Below are positions 59,864 to 64,000 of a stretch of 64,000 nt of DNA, piece by piece; the first letter of the stretch is position 1, and the number at the start of each line of letters is the position of its first letter. The translations under genes and the position numbers were made by a program. Source of the DNA: Bacteroidota bacterium (GTDB lineage: Bacteria; Bacteroidota; Ignavibacteria; OLB7); assembly GCA_018266795.1 (NCBI GenBank), contig JAFDZV010000042.1, positions 2,308 through 66,307 on the forward strand. Direction: 5' to 3'. Under the pieces are notes generated by a model that saw only the letters and a program-made list of their open reading frames with translations, did not search any database and was not told where the DNA came from.

Positions 59864-61177
59864 ATGGTGATCAGACGGAATGCCGGCCCGCCGCCGGCCG
59901 ATATCGACGCCGGCGACGCAGCCCCGGCACCGCGCGAGGGCGAGGGCGTGCCAACTGTCACCGAGTTCACGCGGCGGCTGGCGCGCATGCTGGACGGCGA
60001 GTTCGCGGACATCTCCGTTCAGGGAGAGATCTCGGGCTGGAGTCGCGCGGCGAGCGGCCACACCTACTTCACGTTGAAGGATGACGGCGCCGTGCTCGGC
60101 GCCGTGCTCTGGCGCAGCCGCACGCTGCAGCATACGATCCGCGACGGCATGAAGGTGATTGCCAGCGGGCGCATCAGCGTCTATCCGCCGCGCGGCCAGT
60201 ATCAGCTGGACTGCACGTCGATCGTCCCGATGGGGCTCGGCGATCTGCAGATCGCACTTGAGCAGCTCAAGGCAAAGCTGATGGCGGAGGGACTGTTCGA
60301 TGCCGCGCGCAAACGGCGGCTGCCGGAATTCCCGAAGCGCATCGGCATCGTCACCTCCGTTACCGGGGCAGCCGTCCGCGATATGCTCACCACACTTCGG
60401 CGGCGCATGCCGACGGTGGAGGTGGTGCTCCGCCCCGCACTGGTACAGGGAGCAGGGGCTGCCGAGGATGTTGCCCGCGCCATCGGCGAGATCAATCGCA
60501 TCGCCGATATCGACCTCATGATCGTGGGACGCGGCGGCGGCTCCATCGAGGACCTGTGGGCGTTCAACGAGGAGGTCGTTGCGCGCGCCATTGCCGCCTC
60601 GCGCATCCCGGTGATCTCCGCCGTTGGCCACGAGGTGGACTTCACCATCGCGGACTTTGTCGCCGACGTTCGTGCTGCAACGCCCACTGCGGCGGCGGAG
60701 CTTGCCGTACGCGATCGTTCGGAACTTCTTGCGGTGCTGCGAGATCTCGACGCCGCCATGGCTGCCTATGCGATGAACGCCGTGCGCCATCGTCGGCGCG
60801 ATCTCGCGGCGCTGATGCGGAGCCGCGGCCTGGCGCGTCCGCTGGATATCGTGCGATCGCACCAGCAGCGGCTGGACGATCTGGCGCACCGGGCCGCGCT
60901 TGCATTGCGCGGCGTCTCCACGCGCGCCGATCACCGCCTGCGCCTCGTGGAGTCAACGCTCCATGCGTTGAACCCGGCAAACGTGCTGGCACGCGGGTTC
61001 GCGATCATCGAACGCAACGGCGTGCCGGTAACGCGGGCCGCATCGCTCCGTGGTGGCGAGGTTGTCGGGATCCGAATGCACGACGGCCAGCGCAGCGCAC
61101 GCATCGCGCCGGAGAAGGCGGCCGGGCATGGCATGGAGGAGCTCTTCACGCAGGGCCCGGAGGCCGACGGGAATTGA
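59864..61177 (+). CDS. xseA: Exodeoxyribonuclease VII large subunit
   Basis: This 437-residue protein is XseA, the catalytic subunit of exonuclease VII, which degrades single-stranded DNA in mismatch repair and after topoisomerase damage. VTEFTRRLARMLDGEFADIS and VQGEISGWSRAASGHTYFTL are the N-terminal OB fold; KRIGIVTSVTGAAVRDM, then MIVGRGGGSIEDLWAFNEE and AVGHEVDFTIADFVADVRAA form the catalytic domain. Long helices follow. xseB lies 75 bp downstream. Confidence 0.97.
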   Translation: MVIRRNAGPPPADIDAGDAAPAPREGEGVPTVTEFTRRLARMLDGEFADISVQGEISGWSRAASGHTYFTLKDDGAVLGAVLWRSRTLQHTIRDGMKVIASGRISVYPPRGQYQLDCTSIVPMGLGDLQIALEQLKAKLMAEGLFDAARKRRLPEFPKRIGIVTSVTGAAVRDMLTTLRRRMPTVEVVLRPALVQGAGAAEDVARAIGEINRIADIDLMIVGRGGGSIEDLWAFNEEVVARAIAASRIPVISAVGHEVDFTIADFVADVRAATPTAAAELAVRDRSELLAVLRDLDAAMAAYAMNAVRHRRRDLAALMRSRGLARPLDIVRSHQQRLDDLAHRAALALRGVSTRADHRLRLVESTLHALNPANVLARGFAIIERNGVPVTRAASLRGGEVVGIRMHDGQRSARIAPEKAAGHGMEELFTQGPEADGN

Positions 61178-61252
61178 TTGCCGGCACGCGGACATCGATG
61201 GGCCGCGCGTGCACGTATCTCATGTACAACAGGATCGGGGGACGGAATATCG

Positions 61253-61477
61253 ATGGCGAAAGGACGCACGTTCGAACGTTCGCTTGCACGCCTCACGGAG
61301 ATCGTGGAGGCACTGGAGAGTGAAACCACGTCGCTGGCCGATGCGATGAAGCTCTATGAGGAAGGGATCACGCTCTCGCAGGCGTGCAGGCTGGAGCTGG
61401 AGCAGGCGGAGTTGAAGATTACGGAACTGAGGTCACGGGCCGACGGAGAGCTGGCGGAGGAGGCATCCAACCTGTAG
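61253..61477 (+). CDS. xseB: Exodeoxyribonuclease VII small subunit
   Basis: This 74-residue protein is XseB, many copies of which surround XseA. FERSLARLTEIVEALESE, SLADAMKLYEEGITLSQACR and LEQAELKITELR are the conserved two-helix hairpin. It starts at the ATG at 61253 (a longer frame upstream is unsupported) and is in the same operon as xseA. Confidence 0.95.
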   Translation: MAKGRTFERSLARLTEIVEALESETTSLADAMKLYEEGITLSQACRLELEQAELKITELRSRADGELAEEASNL

Positions 61478-61745
61478 GCAGCGGCTCCGGCTGCGACGCG
61501 AGGCAGCCCGGTGGCAACCGCGCGGATCGTGCAGTCCCCCCCACCCCGGCGCCGGCCAGCCCCGCGAAATTGGGGTAACGCATGCGCCGGTACCGCGTGT
61601 AATGCTCCGTTTGCAGCCGTTGCCTCCCGGCAGCGCTTCGCTCCCCCCGGGCACAGCGATTCATGGGCCGCGACCTGGTTCAGTTGCCCCGCTTCGTCCT
61701 ATCATTGCGAACATTCAACCAATCACGTACAGGAGTAATCACCGT

Positions 61746-62477
61746 ATGTCACGAACGATTCTGAGCTCGACGGTTCTTGCCGTCGCCGCGGCCTTCGTGC
61801 TGGCGAGCTGCGGCAAGGATATTCCGGCCGAGATGACCAAGAGCTTCGACGATGCGCAGAGCGGCGTCATGAAGCAGCTCGATGAGGTCAAGACGAAGCT
61901 GACCGATCAGATGAACAAGTGCATGGCGCTTCCCAAGGACAGCACGAAGAAGGCCGCGATCGACGCACTGGATGCCGAGCTGAAGAGTGACGAGACGCAG
62001 GTTGGCGAGATCGAGAAGACCCTGAACGATCTCAAGACGCAGAAGGATTCTCTGGTGACCGCTCACAAGGCGACGGAGTTCAAGACCCTCTGGGAGAAGG
62101 CGCAGACCACGTACGCCGATCTGGGGACGAAGATTGCCTCCATCAACACCGCGCTGGACGCCTCGGCTCAGAAGCTCCAGGCGCTGGGCGCCGGCAAGCC
62201 GGCCGCATCGGCCGGCGCAGACTCCGGCAAGGCCGCTACTCCGGCCGGTGACGCGAAGAGCGGCATGGACTCCACGATGGACAAAGCCCACGCGGCCGCA
62301 AGCGATGCCAAGACAAAGGCCGAGGCGAAGGTGAGCGACGCGAAGGCGAAGGTCGACGAGGCAAAGAAGGCCGTACACAGCAAGGCCGCCGATGCCGAGA
62401 AGACCCTCCCGCTCCGCCCGAACACCAACCCGGGCGAGAAGGAGAAGCCGGTGCTCCGCCCGAACACGAACCCGTAA
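61746..62477 (+). CDS. Coiled-coil lipoprotein with Ala/Lys repeats, function unknown
   Basis: This 243-residue protein starts at the ATG at 61746 (ACAGGAG upstream) with lipobox LASC (Cys22). Residues about 30-150 are a coiled coil (MKQLDEVKTKLTDQMNKC, EIEKTLNDLKTQKDSLVTAH, TKIASINTALDASAQKLQAL). A Gly/Ala-rich hinge leads to an Ala/Lys array (DAKTKAEAKVSDAKAKVDEA) that recalls LEA-type or MukB-like charged helices. The C-terminus carries a seven-residue motif LRPNTNP twice. It is probably anchored in the outer membrane and reaches into the periplasm, like OmpA-associated or Lpp-type proteins. Confidence 0.8.
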   Translation: MSRTILSSTVLAVAAAFVLASCGKDIPAEMTKSFDDAQSGVMKQLDEVKTKLTDQMNKCMALPKDSTKKAAIDALDAELKSDETQVGEIEKTLNDLKTQKDSLVTAHKATEFKTLWEKAQTTYADLGTKIASINTALDASAQKLQALGAGKPAASAGADSGKAATPAGDAKSGMDSTMDKAHAAASDAKTKAEAKVSDAKAKVDEAKKAVHSKAADAEKTLPLRPNTNPGEKEKPVLRPNTNP

Positions 62478-62509
62478 GGCGCGCCGAACGGTTCTCGTAC
62501 AAATTGAAG

Positions 62510-62540
62510 ACGCCCGCGTCGGACGATCCGGCGCGGGCGT
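62510..62540 (+). terminator. Terminator of the coiled-coil lipoprotein gene
   Basis: ACGCCCGCG (62510-62518) and CGCGGGCGT (62532-62540) form a 9-bp stem with a 13-base loop, followed by TTGCATGTTG. It lies 33 bp after the stop codon. Confidence 0.8.
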
Positions 62541-62596
62541 TTGCATGTTGATCCGCGGAGCCGAAGAGGTGTCACTCGATGGTCATCGAGGCAAAC

Positions 62597-62681
62597 AAGC
62601 GAAGCCACGGCACCGGGGAGCCGCGCCGAAGGCCATCGTTTCTGCACGGCGTATCGTTCGCCGAGTGAACCGTGATGCCGG
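62597..62681 (-). repeat. Dispersed repeat family 2, copy 2
   Basis: Read on the minus strand it has the blocks CGGCATCACG, CTCGGCG, CGCCGTGC and GATGGCCTTCGGCGC in the order of 39205-39300, with about 70% identity. The two copies are in opposite orientation, 23 kb apart. Confidence 0.65.
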
Positions 62682-62829
62682 CCGGCACCGGTTGCCACGT
62701 CGGCATCCGCTCCGCGACTGCCTCCTGCTCGCAACGACTGTTGGTGGACGTTCCTATCCATTGCACACCAGCTACGCCATCGAACGATCGTCTCCCTGCG
62801 CGCATCGGAAGCAGATACTCCATAAATGA

Positions 62830-62864
62830 AAACGGTGGATGCCTCCACGAGACATCCACCGTTT
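62830..62864 (-). terminator. Terminator of pckA
   Basis: On the minus strand AAACGGTGGATG and CATCCACCGTTT form a 12-bp stem, followed by TTCATTTATGG, 30 bp after the pckA stop codon. Confidence 0.85.
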
Positions 62865-62893
62865 CGACTATCGATGAAGCGAACGGGCGGCGG

Positions 62894-64000
<1,107 letters not shown>

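Larger units (their letters stand above)
62478..62893. other. Intergenic region between coiled-coil lipoprotein and pckA
   Basis: These 416 bp hold two terminators (62510-62540, 62830-62864) facing each other and, between them, copy 2 of dispersed repeat family 2 (62597-62681). No gene is supported. Confidence 0.55.

Overview
The window is a high-GC (roughly 60% or more, by eye) bacterial chromosome segment with ordinary gene density. Several things point to the Bacteroidota/Chlorobiota/Kapaibacteriota (FCB) group. Four secreted proteins carry type IX secretion (T9SS) C-terminal sorting domains. Several promoters fit the Bacteroidota pattern TTG-N19/20-TAnnTTTG. GroES and the UBP-type zinc-finger protein are of the kind found in that group. 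The high GC would suit a Kapaibacteria- or Ignavibacteria-like lineage better than a typical Bacteroidales, but no rRNA or tRNA gene is present to settle it.

Layout. 1-1.44 kb (minus): the str operon rpsL-rpsG-fusA (fusA cut by the window edge) with a clear promoter. 1.5-9 kb: lipoproteins, a YgjP-type metallopeptidase, a T9SS VWA protein, an esterase and the overlapping pair tadA-rsmI. 9-12.3 kb: ribD and an orphan CHASE2 receptor. 12.5-20.3 kb: envelope proteins (an IPT/TIG membrane protein, two probable beta-barrel proteins, a CPBP protease, a lipoprotein). 20.4-24 kb: a respiratory pair, a membrane HdrD/DsrK-like Fe-S oxidoreductase divergent from a type II NADH dehydrogenase. 24-32 kb: the most accessory-looking part, with a catalytically dead IS256-type transposase derivative, T9SS surface proteins, a GH44 glucanase and two Arg/Asp heptad-repeat secreted proteins, ending at purB. 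32.5-35.7 kb: an Lrp/AsnC regulator, glnA (GSI-alpha type) and small proteins. 35.7-46.2 kb: a T9SS LVIVD-type protein, KDPG aldolase, 1-Cys peroxiredoxin, an HtrA-like protease without signal peptide, a UBP zinc finger and an M16 active/inactive protease pair. 46.4-49.3 kb: an RluE-type pseudouridine synthase and an ABC-2 exporter. 49.3-53.7 kb: repeat-rich intergenic DNA around queA, a methyltransferase and GroES. 53.8-64 kb: trxB, frr, proline dehydrogenase, a YfhO protein, xseA-xseB, a lipoprotein and pckA (cut by the window edge).

No phage, CRISPR array, toxin-antitoxin module or complete insertion sequence is visible. The structure that genes do not explain lies between genes. There are three palindromic arrays of exact 7-bp period with unrelated unit sequences (3.1, 16.8 and 59.8 kb). 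Two dispersed repeat families are present (three copies and two copies). A cloverleaf-like inverted-repeat element sits at 53.03-53.12 kb, between two copies of a hairpin sequence. A GIY-YIG nuclease fragment is flanked by long inverted repeats (49.4-49.7 kb). A TAACTTC box 12-13 bp before the start codon of four genes suggests leaderless or very short-leader transcription. Most convergent gene pairs are separated by strong hairpin terminators.
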